Source: Ferruginibacter lapsinanis
GTDB lineage: Bacteria; Bacteroidota; Bacteroidia; Chitinophagales; Chitinophagaceae
Assembly: GCF_020783315.1 (NCBI RefSeq)
Contig: NZ_CP086063.1
Location: 434,001 to 498,000, forward strand
Direction of reading: 5' to 3'
DNA: 64,000 nt
Below the pieces are notes generated by a model. The model did no database searches. It saw nothing but the letters and a program-made list of their open reading frames with translations, and was not told the DNA's origin. The first letter of the stretch is position 1, and the number at the start of each line of letters is the position of its first letter. A program made the position numbers and the translations under genes. Positions 53,220 through 62,524 of this stretch are shown piece by piece.

Positions 53220-53294
53220 TCGGGATGGCAAGATTCGAACTTGCGACCTCCTGGTCCCAAACCAGGCGCGATAACCGGGCTACGCTACATCCCG
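53220..53294 (-). tRNA. tRNA-Pro(TGG)
   Basis: On the minus strand the acceptor stem CGGGATG pairs with CATCCCG, discriminator A. The anticodon arm CCTGG-TTTGGGA-CCAGG presents TGG. The T arm contains GTTCGAATC. CCA is not encoded. About 70 bp separate it from tRNA-Ser on the same strand, so they probably form one transcript. Confidence 0.96.
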
Positions 53295-53365
53295 AACTGT
53301 AAACACTTATTTGTTGAGGTTTATTGGGAACACCAAAACAATGTAATAAACTATAAGAACTTAGT

Positions 53366-53455
<90 letters not shown>

Positions 53456-53584
53456 TAACCTGCCCCTTGCTTAACTAAGGGGTTGCAAAAATACTAATCG
53501 GAAATGTAATACCCAAAACTAAATGCAAAATATGTGTAAATAATTTTAAGGTCTGCCGAAAGCCTTGCTGATTAAGGAACAGAT

Positions 53585-53632
53585 GTACAAGTGTGCGACG
53601 CCTGTGAAGCTTAATAGTAGTACAAAAGCTTG
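53585..53632. repeat. Dispersed intergenic repeat, copy 4
   Basis: GTACAAGTGTGCGACGCC, then GAAGCTTAATAGTAGTAC and AAAAGCTTG. Nearly identical to the reverse complement of 39867-39918. It lies between the tRNA-Ser gene and the dnaA terminator, 14 kb from the other copies. Confidence 0.85.
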
Positions 53633-53643
53633 GTTCAAAAAAA

Positions 53644-53670
53644 ATCCATCCTGCCGGTGGCAGGATGGAT
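53644..53670 (-). terminator. Terminator of dnaA
   Basis: ATCCATCCTGCC and its complement form a 12-bp stem with a GGT loop, followed on the minus strand by an A/T-rich run, 20 bp after the dnaA stop. Confidence 0.88.
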
Positions 53671-53690
53671 CAATTATTTTTAAAGAAGGC

Positions 53691-55127
53691 CTACATGGCT
53701 GCTAACTGCACTTTTTGCTGCAACTCAACCACACTTTCTTTGAATAGTGTATCTGTATCCATCAGATCCTTTACTGTTTGACAACTATGTATTACAGTAG
53801 TATGATCCCGTCCGCCGAAATGCTCTCCTATTGTTTTAAGCGAATTTTTTGTAAATGATTTGGCTAGGAACATGGTGATCTGACGAGCCTGCACAATTTC
53901 ACGCTTACGTGTTTTTTGTAACAGCTTGTCATAAGGCACATCAAAGTAATCGCATACCATTTTTTGAATGGCATCGATGGTAATTTCTTTACTGGAAGAT
54001 TTTACAAAATTGCGTAATACTTTTTTTGCCAATTCGAGATCAATTTCTCTTTTATTCAGCGAAGATTGTGCCAATAATGATATTAATGCTCCTTCTAATT
54101 CTCTTACGTTACTGTTAATATTGTAAGCAATATACTTAACTACTTCTTTTGGCATTTCCAATCCGTCACTCTTCATTTTTCTATCCAAAATATCAATTTT
54201 GGTTTCATAATCCGGAGCCTGCAGATCAGCACTTAACCCCCAACGGAAACGACTTAACAACCTTTCCTGTACACCTTCCAGATCTTTTGGTGGTTTATCA
54301 CTGGTAAGTATCAATTGTTTTCCGCTTTGGTGTAAATGATTGAATATTGAGAAGAAAGCATCTTGTGATTTTTCTGCTCTGTTAAAAAATTGCACATCAT
54401 CAATGATCAATACATCTATCATTTGATAAAAATGAATAAAATCGTTGATAGCGCCATTACGTCCGTGATCGATAAACTGATTGATGAATTTTTCTGAACT
54501 TACATATAATACAACCTTATTATTATGCAGGCGTTTTACCTCATTCCCGATTGCCTGTGCCAGATGGGTTTTTCCAAGCCCCACACCGCCATAAATCACC
54601 AATGGATTAAAGGAAGTACCTCCCGGTTTTTCTGCTACCGTTTTGCCGGCTCTACGAGCTACACGGTTACAGTCACCTTCGATAAAACTATCAAAAGTAT
54701 ATGCATGATTCAACTGAGGGTCGATCTGCATTTTTTTAAGACCCGGTATTACAAACGGGTTCTTAACTGGGTTATTAATTACTAACGGGAAATCCATTTC
54801 GTTATTTGAATATGATTTATATCCCTGTTGTCCGGGAACATCCATTGTTAATGGTTTATTTTTACTGTTACCGCTATCTACCATGATACGATATTCCAGT
54901 CTTGCCTCTTTTCCTAACTCTCTTTTTAATGTTTTAGCCAATAAACTAATATAGTGTTCTTCCAGGTATTCAAAAAAGAATTGACTGGGAACCTGAATCG
55001 TTAAAACTTTATCTTTTAATGCTACCGGTTTAATCGGTTCGAACCAAGTTTTAAAATGTTGCCACTCTACTATGTCTTTGATTATATCCAAACAGTTAGC
55101 CCATACCTTATCAAAAACTTTATCCAT
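53691..55127 (-). CDS. dnaA: Chromosomal replication initiator protein DnaA
   Basis: 478 aa. Domain I starts MDKVFDKVWANCLDIIKDIVEWQHFKTWFEPIKPVAL. The AAA+ domain has Walker A GGVGLGKTHLAQAIG, Walker B VLIIDDVQFF and sensor LTSDKPPKDLEGVQERLLSRFRWGLSADLQAPD. Domain IV ends with the DnaA-box binding signature GGRDHTTVIHSC. It binds oriC and opens the duplex. No DnaA-box cluster is visible next to the gene, and neither dnaN nor other usual oriC neighbours are here, so the origin need not be adjacent. Confidence 0.97.
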   Translation of the reverse strand: MDKVFDKVWANCLDIIKDIVEWQHFKTWFEPIKPVALKDKVLTIQVPSQFFFEYLEEHYISLLAKTLKRELGKEARLEYRIMVDSGNSKNKPLTMDVPGQQGYKSYSNNEMDFPLVINNPVKNPFVIPGLKKMQIDPQLNHAYTFDSFIEGDCNRVARRAGKTVAEKPGGTSFNPLVIYGGVGLGKTHLAQAIGNEVKRLHNNKVVLYVSSEKFINQFIDHGRNGAINDFIHFYQMIDVLIIDDVQFFNRAEKSQDAFFSIFNHLHQSGKQLILTSDKPPKDLEGVQERLLSRFRWGLSADLQAPDYETKIDILDRKMKSDGLEMPKEVVKYIAYNINSNVRELEGALISLLAQSSLNKREIDLELAKKVLRNFVKSSSKEITIDAIQKMVCDYFDVPYDKLLQKTRKREIVQARQITMFLAKSFTKNSLKTIGEHFGGRDHTTVIHSCQTVKDLMDTDTLFKESVVELQQKVQLAAM

Positions 55128-55233
55128 TATTCCTTAAGCAGTTTATATATTGAGTAAAATTATTCCGAATAATTGCCAACAAATTATCAGCAGGACAGCG
55201 AATATCAAGATAAATTGTTGAAAAAAAAATTTT

Positions 55234-56163
55234 TTATTCTCTTGTTTTTTTACTTACCACCACAGTATGGGATTTTTGTAAATTTTTCTTTTTGAATTTT
55301 GAAAATTCAAAATCCAGCCTTCCTAATACAATGCCCGCCCAGCCTACCTGATTCACTAAAACGTCACTTCCGTTTTTATTTGTGTACGTTACAGGAGCAT
55401 CTAAGAAAGTATGTGTGTGTCCTCCAATGATTAAATCAATATTCGCCGTTTCTTTGGCAAAAACTATGTCACTTATTTTATTATCAGAATACTTATACCC
55501 AAGATGACTTAAACATATTACCATATCGCAGCCTTTTTCTCTCTTCAACATATCTGCAATCCGATTTGCATTTTCGATCGGGTCTAAATATTTAGTGTTG
55601 CCATATAATGCATCGGGAACTAATCCTTTCATTTCAATTCCCACTCCGGTGACCCCAATTTTAAGTTTCCCTTTTTTGAATATTTTATATGGTTGCGATT
55701 TAAACTCCATCGGCGTGTTAGTGAAATCATAATTACATAGTACGATTGGGAAATTTGCATGATGTAATTGTGTGGCAAAATCTTCCATTCCGGCATCAAA
55801 ATCATGATTACCCATTGTGGCTGCATCATACCCCATTAAAGCCATTGCTTTTATCTCCGGCTCTCCCTTATAGAGGTTAAAATAGGGTGTTCCCTGGAAA
55901 ATATCACCGGCATCGAGCAGTAAAACATGCTCTTCTTCGCTACGTATTTGCTTAATGATCTCTGCTCTTGCTTCTACCCCACCCAGCCCCTGATTCTTAC
56001 CTCCATCCATAGGAAAGGGCTCTAAACGGCTATGTACGTCATTTGTATGGAGTATGGTAAGCTTTCTGACTTCGCTCAATTCTTCTGCCAATACCGACCT
56101 GCTGCCTAATAAAGCACCGGTTGCTAATAAAGATTGGGTAATAAATTTTCTTCTACTCTGCAT
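55234..56163 (-). CDS. UshA-like metallophosphatase (5'-nucleotidase N-terminal domain)
   Basis: 309 aa with a Tat-type signal (SRRKFITQSLLATGALLGS). Calcineurin-like phosphatase metal motifs: LHTNDVHSRLEP (DxH), LLDAGDIFQGTP (GD), TMGNHDFDAGM (GNHD), VICLSHLGYKYSD and GGHTHTF. It holds only the catalytic half of a 5'-nucleotidase. The other half is the next gene upstream, overlapping by 11 bp. Together they would dephosphorylate nucleotides in the periplasm. Confidence 0.93.
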   Translation of the reverse strand: MQSRRKFITQSLLATGALLGSRSVLAEELSEVRKLTILHTNDVHSRLEPFPMDGGKNQGLGGVEARAEIIKQIRSEEEHVLLLDAGDIFQGTPYFNLYKGEPEIKAMALMGYDAATMGNHDFDAGMEDFATQLHHANFPIVLCNYDFTNTPMEFKSQPYKIFKKGKLKIGVTGVGIEMKGLVPDALYGNTKYLDPIENANRIADMLKREKGCDMVICLSHLGYKYSDNKISDIVFAKETANIDLIIGGHTHTFLDAPVTYTNKNGSDVLVNQVGWAGIVLGRLDFEFSKFKKKNLQKSHTVVVSKKTRE

Positions 56164-56902
56164 TGGATACCCTGTTTTCTAGTTTAGAAATAATTTGTTT
56201 TCCCTGGCTGTTTAATCTGGCGAAATACTCCATAACAGCGTCTCTGTACAAGTAACCATTATTCATTTGGGGAATAGTTTTCAACATTTCGCAATCATCT
56301 CCGCCATTGGCAATATAATCTACTAATGCAATCGTATAAGTAGTGGACTCATTCAATGCCACCCCACCTATTTTAATATTGATCGCTTTTTTATCTTTTA
56401 TCTGGTAGCTCATTCCTGCACATGGCCAACCTCCTCTGGATGCCGCATTATCCAACACTTGCTGTAAAACCGCCCCTGTTAACTGTTGCAGCACCAGGAT
56501 ATTATCAAAAGGCGCTATTTCATATACTTTACCCCTGGTTATATTGCCTTGTGACACGATTGGTAATCTAATTGCTCCATAATTAAGAAATGCTGCATCA
56601 ACCGGCATTTGATATTTTTCTTTTGCCATTTGAAGCATTGCATCTGTTAACACATTGTTTAATGTTCCTTCGGGAGATTTTTTTTCCAGTGTCATTCCTG
56701 CAACTGCGATCAGATCATTCATCTTAGCATTGACATTATCAGAATATGGCTTTAGTAAAGTTGATAATTCATTAGAAGGCTTTGCCTCCTGTTTGATTCG
56801 GTAATCTTTGTATTGAACTGTCTGTGCCTGGTAAACAGGATCGCAGGCTGTAAACAGAGCGGCTATCGCAAAAAGATAAAAACTATAGAATATTGTACGC
56901 AT
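56153..56902 (-). CDS. 5'-nucleotidase C-terminal domain lipoprotein
   Basis: 249 aa from the ATG at 56902 (MRTIFYSFYLFAIAALFTAC), chosen because a type II signal peptide begins there and 12 further codons upstream do not fit. The body matches the 5'-nucleotidase C-terminal substrate-binding domain: PEGTLNNVLTDAMLQMA, DAAFLNYGAIRLPIVSQGNITRGKVYEIAPFDNILVLQQLTGAVLQQVLDNAA and YTIALVDYIANGGDDCEML. It overlaps the metallophosphatase gene by 11 bp, so both are coupled products of one transcript. Confidence 0.92.
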   Translation of the reverse strand: MRTIFYSFYLFAIAALFTACDPVYQAQTVQYKDYRIKQEAKPSNELSTLLKPYSDNVNAKMNDLIAVAGMTLEKKSPEGTLNNVLTDAMLQMAKEKYQMPVDAAFLNYGAIRLPIVSQGNITRGKVYEIAPFDNILVLQQLTGAVLQQVLDNAASRGGWPCAGMSYQIKDKKAINIKIGGVALNESTTYTIALVDYIANGGDDCEMLKTIPQMNNGYLYRDAVMEYFARLNSQGKQIISKLENRVSNAE

Positions 56903-57017
56903 GAAAATGAACTTAAATGAGTAAGGGAAGGTAGGCATATTTTAAAGAAACTAATATAAAAAAGAGATAAAATTTTTAGAATAAATAAGTTTACTTTTGA
57001 CGACATAAATAACAACA

Positions 57018-57419
57018 ATGAGCTACGAATTAACAGGCAAACTAGTTGCCAAATTTGATACGGTACAACGTAAAGAAACTTTTAAAACAAGAGAGTTTGT
57101 GGTTGAAAAAACAGATGAGATCGGAGGAAGAACCATCAGCAATTTTATCAAGTTTCAATCTGTGCAGGATAAAACCACCATTATTGACAAAGTGAATGTT
57201 GGTGACGATATAAAAGTTCATTTTAACATTAAAGGAACCAAATGGGAAAAAGATGGTAAGATAAACTACATTACCAATTTAGATGCATGGAGAATAGAAC
57301 AGATCTTGCAAGGTGGTGCAGCATCTCCAAAAGAAACAGCTATCGACAACGATTACCTGGAACCATTGGATACATTCACTGCATCTTCACCTGATGCGAT
57401 AGATGACCTGCCATTTTAA
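57018..57419 (+). CDS. DUF3127 domain protein
   Basis: 133 aa. MSYELTGKLVAKFDTVQRKETFKTREFVVEKTDEIGGRTISNFIKFQSVQDKTTIIDKVNVGDDIKVHFNIKGTKWEKDGKINYITNLDAWRIEQI is the DUF3127 core, OB-fold-like and common in Bacteroidota. The acidic tail ending DAIDDLPF resembles the C-terminal tip of single-stranded DNA-binding proteins (SSB ends DDxPF), which suggests protein partners of that type. That is inference. Confidence 0.9.
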   Translation: MSYELTGKLVAKFDTVQRKETFKTREFVVEKTDEIGGRTISNFIKFQSVQDKTTIIDKVNVGDDIKVHFNIKGTKWEKDGKINYITNLDAWRIEQILQGGAASPKETAIDNDYLEPLDTFTASSPDAIDDLPF

Positions 57420-57507
57420 GACGCCACTCCTCCACGACGGAGAAATTTGGAGTTTAACTATTTGTAAGCAACAATAAAATTTCCGGGATAATTATCCGGC
57501 ATTGAAT

Positions 57508-59076
57508 ATGCAACAAAAAATCTCTTTAAAAACACTTCCTTCAGAAGCTGCAGACGATTCTATAATAAAACGACTGATCGCAAACAGCTGCAGTAAAAAA
57601 GTATCTTCCGTTTCAGGATATACCATTACAAAAAGATCTATTGATGCCAGGGCAAAGACCATCTGGGTAAATCTTACTGTAAATGCTTTTATTGATGAAC
57701 CTTATCATCACAGAGAAATTCAAACTTTTACTTTTAATGACATACGTAACGCACCAAAAAGAGTCATTATCATCGGTGCCGGACCAGCCGGGCTATTTGC
57801 TGCATTGCAATTGATAGAAACAGGCATTAAACCCATTATTTTAGAAAGAGGAAAAGATGTAAGAGCACGACGCAGAGATCTAGCTGCTTTGAATAAAGAA
57901 GGAATTGTTAATCCTGAGAGTAATTATTGTTTTGGTGAAGGTGGTGCCGGAACATACAGTGATGGTAAACTATACACTCGTAGTAATAAAAGAGGAGATA
58001 TTGACAGAATATTGAATCTGTTTGTACATTTCGGCGCTGAGGAAAAAATTTTATACGAAGCTCATCCACATATCGGTACCAATAAATTACCGCACATCAT
58101 AACTGAAATGCGTAAACGAATTTTAGACTGTGGCGGCGAGTTTTTATTTGAAAAAAAAGTAGTTGATTTCGAAATAACCAACGAAAAAATAAAAGCAGTA
58201 AAAACAGCGGATGGGAATACTTTTACAGCAGATGCTTTTATTCTTGCTACAGGGCACTCCGCAAGAGATATTTTTGAGTTGCTGCACACCAAGAATATTT
58301 TAATTGAAGCAAAACCTTTTGCATTAGGAGTAAGAGTAGAACATCCGCAACAATTAATTGACAGTGTTCAATATCATTGTGATGCAAGAGGAGAATTTTT
58401 ACCTCCTGCATCTTACAGTCTGGTGCAACAAGTTAATAACAGAGGTGTGTTTTCTTTTTGTATGTGCCCCGGCGGTATCATTGCTCCAGCAGCAACAACT
58501 TCGGGTGAATTGGTGGTAAATGGATGGAGCCCATCTAAAAGAAATAACCCATATGCAAATAGCGGAATGGTAGTACAGATAGAGTTGAGTGATGTGATCA
58601 AGAATGAAAAAATGAAAGGGGATGCTTTAGCTATGATGCGCTTTCAGCAGATGGTAGAACAAAAAAGTTTTAATGCCGGCGGAGGAAAGTTTGTAGCACC
58701 TGCACAACGTATGGTCGATTTTTCTAACAAAAAAATATCTGCAGACTTACCTGATTGTTCTTATCAACCGGGACTCAATTCTGTACAATTAAATGAAGTA
58801 TTACCTGATTTTGTTTACAGTGCTTTAGCAAAGGGGTTTGTTGAATTTGGTAAAAAGATGAAGGGTTATTTTACCAATGATGCAGTTGTGGTAGCAACTG
58901 AAAGTCGCACCTCTTCGCCTGTCCGTATTCCGAGAGATGCAGGAAATTTACACCACCCTCAAATAAAAAATTTATACCCTTGTGCAGAAGGTGCAGGGTA
59001 TGCAGGAGGTATTGTAAGTGCTGCAATGGATGGAGAAAGAGTGGCGAAGCAAATTGCCGGCTTGCTGATGTGCTGA
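57508..59076 (+). CDS. NAD(P)/FAD-dependent oxidoreductase (FAD-dependent protein C family)
   Basis: 522 aa from the ATG at 57508 (a TTG two codons upstream is weaker). A ~90-residue N-terminal domain (SGYTITKRSIDARAKTIWVNLTVNAFI) precedes the FAD Rossmann motif VIIIGAGPAGLFAALQLIETGIKPIILERG. ESNYCFGEGGAGTYSDGKLYTRS, LATGHSARDIFELL, PFALGVRVEHPQQLID and the C-terminal YPCAEGAGYAGGIVSAAMDG complete the family pattern. The substrate is not known. Confidence 0.93.
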   Translation: MQQKISLKTLPSEAADDSIIKRLIANSCSKKVSSVSGYTITKRSIDARAKTIWVNLTVNAFIDEPYHHREIQTFTFNDIRNAPKRVIIIGAGPAGLFAALQLIETGIKPIILERGKDVRARRRDLAALNKEGIVNPESNYCFGEGGAGTYSDGKLYTRSNKRGDIDRILNLFVHFGAEEKILYEAHPHIGTNKLPHIITEMRKRILDCGGEFLFEKKVVDFEITNEKIKAVKTADGNTFTADAFILATGHSARDIFELLHTKNILIEAKPFALGVRVEHPQQLIDSVQYHCDARGEFLPPASYSLVQQVNNRGVFSFCMCPGGIIAPAATTSGELVVNGWSPSKRNNPYANSGMVVQIELSDVIKNEKMKGDALAMMRFQQMVEQKSFNAGGGKFVAPAQRMVDFSNKKISADLPDCSYQPGLNSVQLNEVLPDFVYSALAKGFVEFGKKMKGYFTNDAVVVATESRTSSPVRIPRDAGNLHHPQIKNLYPCAEGAGYAGGIVSAAMDGERVAKQIAGLLMC

Positions 59077-59155
59077 TTTGGAGATATAATTACCGCTTAT
59101 ATAATCTATCATTTTTGCTTTAGGCTAAACAATATTTTTGCTTAACTTTTTTCTT

Positions 59156-60076
59156 ATGAACTTATTAGAATTACACGATCTCAGAAAGTATTTTGCAACA
59201 CAAAAAGCTGTTGATGATATCAGCTTCAATATTGAGCAAGGAAATATTTTTGGTCTACTTGGCCCAAATGGTGCCGGCAAAACAACATTGCTGCGAATGA
59301 TCACAGGCATATTCTATCCCGATAGCGGTGAGATCATTTTCAACGGAAAAAAATTTGACCCCAGTAATGATGCTGCACTGATTGGCTATATGCCCGAGGA
59401 AAGAGGTTTATATAAAAAAATGAAAATTGGTGAGCAGGCATTGTACCTGGCCAGGTTAAAAGGTTTAAGCAAAGCCGATGCCATGCAAAAACTCAAAATA
59501 TGGTTTGAAAAATTTGAGATGCAAAGCTGGTGGAATAAAAAAGTAGAAGACCTTAGCAAAGGGATGAGTCAGAAATTGCAATTTGTAACAACTGTATTGC
59601 ATGAACCAAAATTGATCATACTGGATGAACCCTTCAGTGGCTTAGACCCTGTCAATGCTAACCTGATAAAGGATGAAATATTTAATCTTGCAAAAAATGG
59701 CTGCACCGTAATTTTCAGTACACATCGAATGGAGCAGGTAGAAGAGATTTGTAACCATATTGTATTAGTGAATAAAGGACACAAAATTTTAGATGGCACA
59801 GTGTCCGACGTAAAAGATCAATTCAAAGAAAATATTTACCAGATCAACGCCACCACTTCCGCAGAACATTTATTTACATCCTTGTTTGAAGTAGTAAAAC
59901 ATCAACCCGATCAATTATTAATAAAGTTGCAACCCGATGTTTCAACAAATGATGTTTTAAAACACTTTATCAGTCAACATATCAATATTCATTCATTTCA
60001 CGAAGTATTGCCTTCTTTAAATGACATCTTCATCAAGTTGGTAGAAGGGTCGCCTGAAGCAAGGCAATTCATTTAA
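59156..60076 (+). CDS. ABC transporter ATP-binding protein (NatA-like)
   Basis: 306 aa from the ATG at 59156. An in-frame TTG 18 bp earlier is possible. Walker A GPNGAGKTT, Q-loop MPEERGLYKKM, signature LSKGMSQKLQ and Walker B LIILDEPFSGLDP are all present, followed by a ~90-aa C-terminal domain (DLYK-less DUF4162-type). The downstream gene encodes its NatB-like permease. Exporter of Na+ or another ion or small molecule. The ligand is unknown. Confidence 0.93.
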   Translation: MNLLELHDLRKYFATQKAVDDISFNIEQGNIFGLLGPNGAGKTTLLRMITGIFYPDSGEIIFNGKKFDPSNDAALIGYMPEERGLYKKMKIGEQALYLARLKGLSKADAMQKLKIWFEKFEMQSWWNKKVEDLSKGMSQKLQFVTTVLHEPKLIILDEPFSGLDPVNANLIKDEIFNLAKNGCTVIFSTHRMEQVEEICNHIVLVNKGHKILDGTVSDVKDQFKENIYQINATTSAEHLFTSLFEVVKHQPDQLLIKLQPDVSTNDVLKHFISQHINIHSFHEVLPSLNDIFIKLVEGSPEARQFI

Positions 60077-60169
60077 TTACGATTTTTGATTTACGATTTA
60101 CGAATGTGTTATTATTGTTGATCTGTTTTTTTTCGCTTAGGATTTTTTTAAATATATACAATTAATATT

Positions 60170-61507
60170 ATGAGCAAAACCTGGCTAATCATACAAAGAG
60201 AATATATTACACGGGTAAGAAATAAAACATTTTTGTTATCAACCTTCCTGTTGCCATTGGTGATCGTATTATTTATCGCCGGAACAATTTTTATTTCTGC
60301 AAAAGGCTCTTCTGGGAAATGCCTGGTAGCATTCAATGATGAGACAGGAGTGTTTAAAAACAAATTGAAAAACAAAGCTGACCAATCGGTTACTTTTATT
60401 TACACCTCAGATACAGCTTTTGATGCTTTGTTGAACAAAGAATATGATGCTTACATACATGTAAAAGATCTGCAAAAAAAATCTCCAGGCACAATCTCCA
60501 TTGAAGTAAAAAAACAGATCAGTACAGAAGCAGAAGACTATATCAGAAACCAGATGAACCTGGTTTTAGAAAATAAAATGCTGCAGGAAAATTTCCAATT
60601 ACCACTTACAGCATTAGACTCTATGCGTAACAGCGCAAAAAACATTGACCTGATACAATCAAAGGATGAAGGGAAAGGCAAACAACAAATATATTCAGGA
60701 CTAACATCAGCTATCGGCTTCTTTTGTGGTATATTAATTTACATTACGATGCTGATATATGGCACTCAGGTGATGCGTGGGGTGATGGAAGAAAAAACAA
60801 ATCGTATTGCAGAAGTTATAGTAAGTTCTGTAAAACCATTTCAGTTAATGATGGGTAAAATAATTGGCATTGGTGCCGTAGGACTAACACAGTTCTTACT
60901 TTGGGTCATTTTAGTTGCAGGTATTTTTTCTGTTGCGCAGATATTTATACCACACGATATCATGCTGCAGGTACAACAACTGCAAAGCAATCCCGGAATA
61001 CAGAGTAATAGTGCTATGCAGATCAGCGAAGCTGCAAAGAATATTGCTGAAGCAAAAGATGCTTTGAATTCTATTAACTGGCCGCTGATACTAGGATGTT
61101 TTCTGTTTTTCTTTTTAGGAGGTTATCTATTTTATTCATCGTTATTTGCGGCAGTAGGTAGTGTTATCAATGAAGATCCGCAAGAAGCCCAGTCATTAAT
61201 ATTACCCATCACCATGCCGATCATTTTTGGATTTATTATTATGACGCAGGCTGCTCAAAACCCCAATACCTCACTGGCATTTTGGGGAAGTATGATACCA
61301 TTCACTTCGCCTATTGTAATGATGGGCCGCATACCGGCCCCCGGCGCAGTTCCCTGGTGGGAGCTAGGTTTATCGATGTTGCTGTTGGTGTCGGGTTTTT
61401 TAATAACTACCTGGCTGGCAGCCAAGATATATCACACCGGCATATTGATGTACGGCAAAAAAGGTTCGTGGAAAGAAATGTTTAAATGGGCTTTCAGAAG
61501 ATCTTAG
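60170..61507 (+). CDS. ABC-2 type transporter permease (NatB-like)
   Basis: 445 aa. The first helix is at ~25-45, followed by a ~130-residue extracytoplasmic domain. Then come five or so helices from ~180 (GFFCGILIYITMLIYGTQVMRGVMEEKTNRIAEVIVSSVKPFQLMMGKIIGIGAVGLTQFLLW). The EEKTNRIxEVIVSSVxPxQLMxGKIxGxGxVGLTQ stretch is the NatB/ABC-2 hallmark. It forms a pair with the ATPase 93 bp upstream. Confidence 0.93.
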   Translation: MSKTWLIIQREYITRVRNKTFLLSTFLLPLVIVLFIAGTIFISAKGSSGKCLVAFNDETGVFKNKLKNKADQSVTFIYTSDTAFDALLNKEYDAYIHVKDLQKKSPGTISIEVKKQISTEAEDYIRNQMNLVLENKMLQENFQLPLTALDSMRNSAKNIDLIQSKDEGKGKQQIYSGLTSAIGFFCGILIYITMLIYGTQVMRGVMEEKTNRIAEVIVSSVKPFQLMMGKIIGIGAVGLTQFLLWVILVAGIFSVAQIFIPHDIMLQVQQLQSNPGIQSNSAMQISEAAKNIAEAKDALNSINWPLILGCFLFFFLGGYLFYSSLFAAVGSVINEDPQEAQSLILPITMPIIFGFIIMTQAAQNPNTSLAFWGSMIPFTSPIVMMGRIPAPGAVPWWELGLSMLLLVSGFLITTWLAAKIYHTGILMYGKKGSWKEMFKWAFRRS

Positions 61508-62521
61508 TTAAGCAGCAGTGCCAAAAACAGAACGATGTATCTCTGCCTTTACATATTTATACAACAACCCACTAACAGAAAAAACAGCAGCTAATATTGC
61601 ACCTAATATAAAACCAAGGATGGCCCAAACAATTTCTGATTTTTTATCAACTGCGAAAGGGGGATCAGGCTTATCCAAAGTTGCAATAATCGGAGTAACT
61701 TTTTGTAACCGCCAAAGCGCCTCATCCCTGTTGCTGATAGCAGCATTTCTTTGTGCTTTGATTCTTTCTTTATCTTCTGTCAGATTTTCTTTTGGTAATG
61801 AATATTCCAATCTATCAGGGGTAAAAAATGTAGAGTTCTGCATTCCTATGGCTCTTTTATCATAAATACCTACAACGCCATTTAAAGAATCTATTTTTTT
61901 TACAATAAAATCATAATCTGCAGAAGCTTTTTGTATTCTCAGGTTGATATAAAACTGAGATATTTTAGAAATAAGTACTTCGGTAACCGGTTTCACCAGA
62001 CTTTCATCTGTGCTGGTAAAATTTAATTCAAGTACACCGTTCTTATTAATTTTTGCGTCGATCGCATTTTTCAACATACTTCCTCCTACAGTTGCCAACG
62101 ATACACTATCTGTAGGGACATTAGATTTTGAACTAAACAAACCACTCTGTTTATTTTTCTCATTGATCAATAACTCTGCAATAGTTCTATTATCTCTATT
62201 TGGCAACCTTGTTGAAGCTACAGCTTCTCTAACGTTTCGGCTTAATGCCAATTCAATAATATTGATCGAGGCATCACTACTGAAACTTTGTGCTGAACCA
62301 TTCATTCCTAAAAGACTGCTAAGACCACCTCCCGAAAGAGCCGATTCGGTTGGATTAGTCAGTGGAAATACAGATGCCTTTGAGGTGTATGATGGCTTTG
62401 AGGTATAGGCATAAAAGAAAAGCAAAACAGCAAAAATACCTGCAGTTAGTAAAATCAGCATTTTAGACTTGCCGAGTCTGATAAATAAAGCTCTTGTTAG
62501 TTCTGCTGTATCCACGATCAA
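61508..62521 (-). CDS. Wzz-like polysaccharide chain-length/co-polymerase protein
   Basis: 337 aa. Helix one (MLILLTAGIFAVLLFFYAY) and helix two near the C-terminus (IVWAILGFILGAILAAVFSVSGLLYKYV) enclose a periplasmic domain with coiled-coil character, the Wzz topology. There is no C-terminal BY-kinase domain. The start is probably TTG at 62521, three bases after the stop of the SLBB gene, implying coupling. Acts with the neighbouring exporter in exopolysaccharide or capsule assembly. Confidence 0.88.
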   Translation of the reverse strand: MIVDTAELTRALFIRLGKSKMLILLTAGIFAVLLFFYAYTSKPSYTSKASVFPLTNPTESALSGGGLSSLLGMNGSAQSFSSDASINIIELALSRNVREAVASTRLPNRDNRTIAELLINEKNKQSGLFSSKSNVPTDSVSLATVGGSMLKNAIDAKINKNGVLELNFTSTDESLVKPVTEVLISKISQFYINLRIQKASADYDFIVKKIDSLNGVVGIYDKRAIGMQNSTFFTPDRLEYSLPKENLTEDKERIKAQRNAAISNRDEALWRLQKVTPIIATLDKPDPPFAVDKKSEIVWAILGFILGAILAAVFSVSGLLYKYVKAEIHRSVFGTAA

Positions 62522-62524
62522 TAT

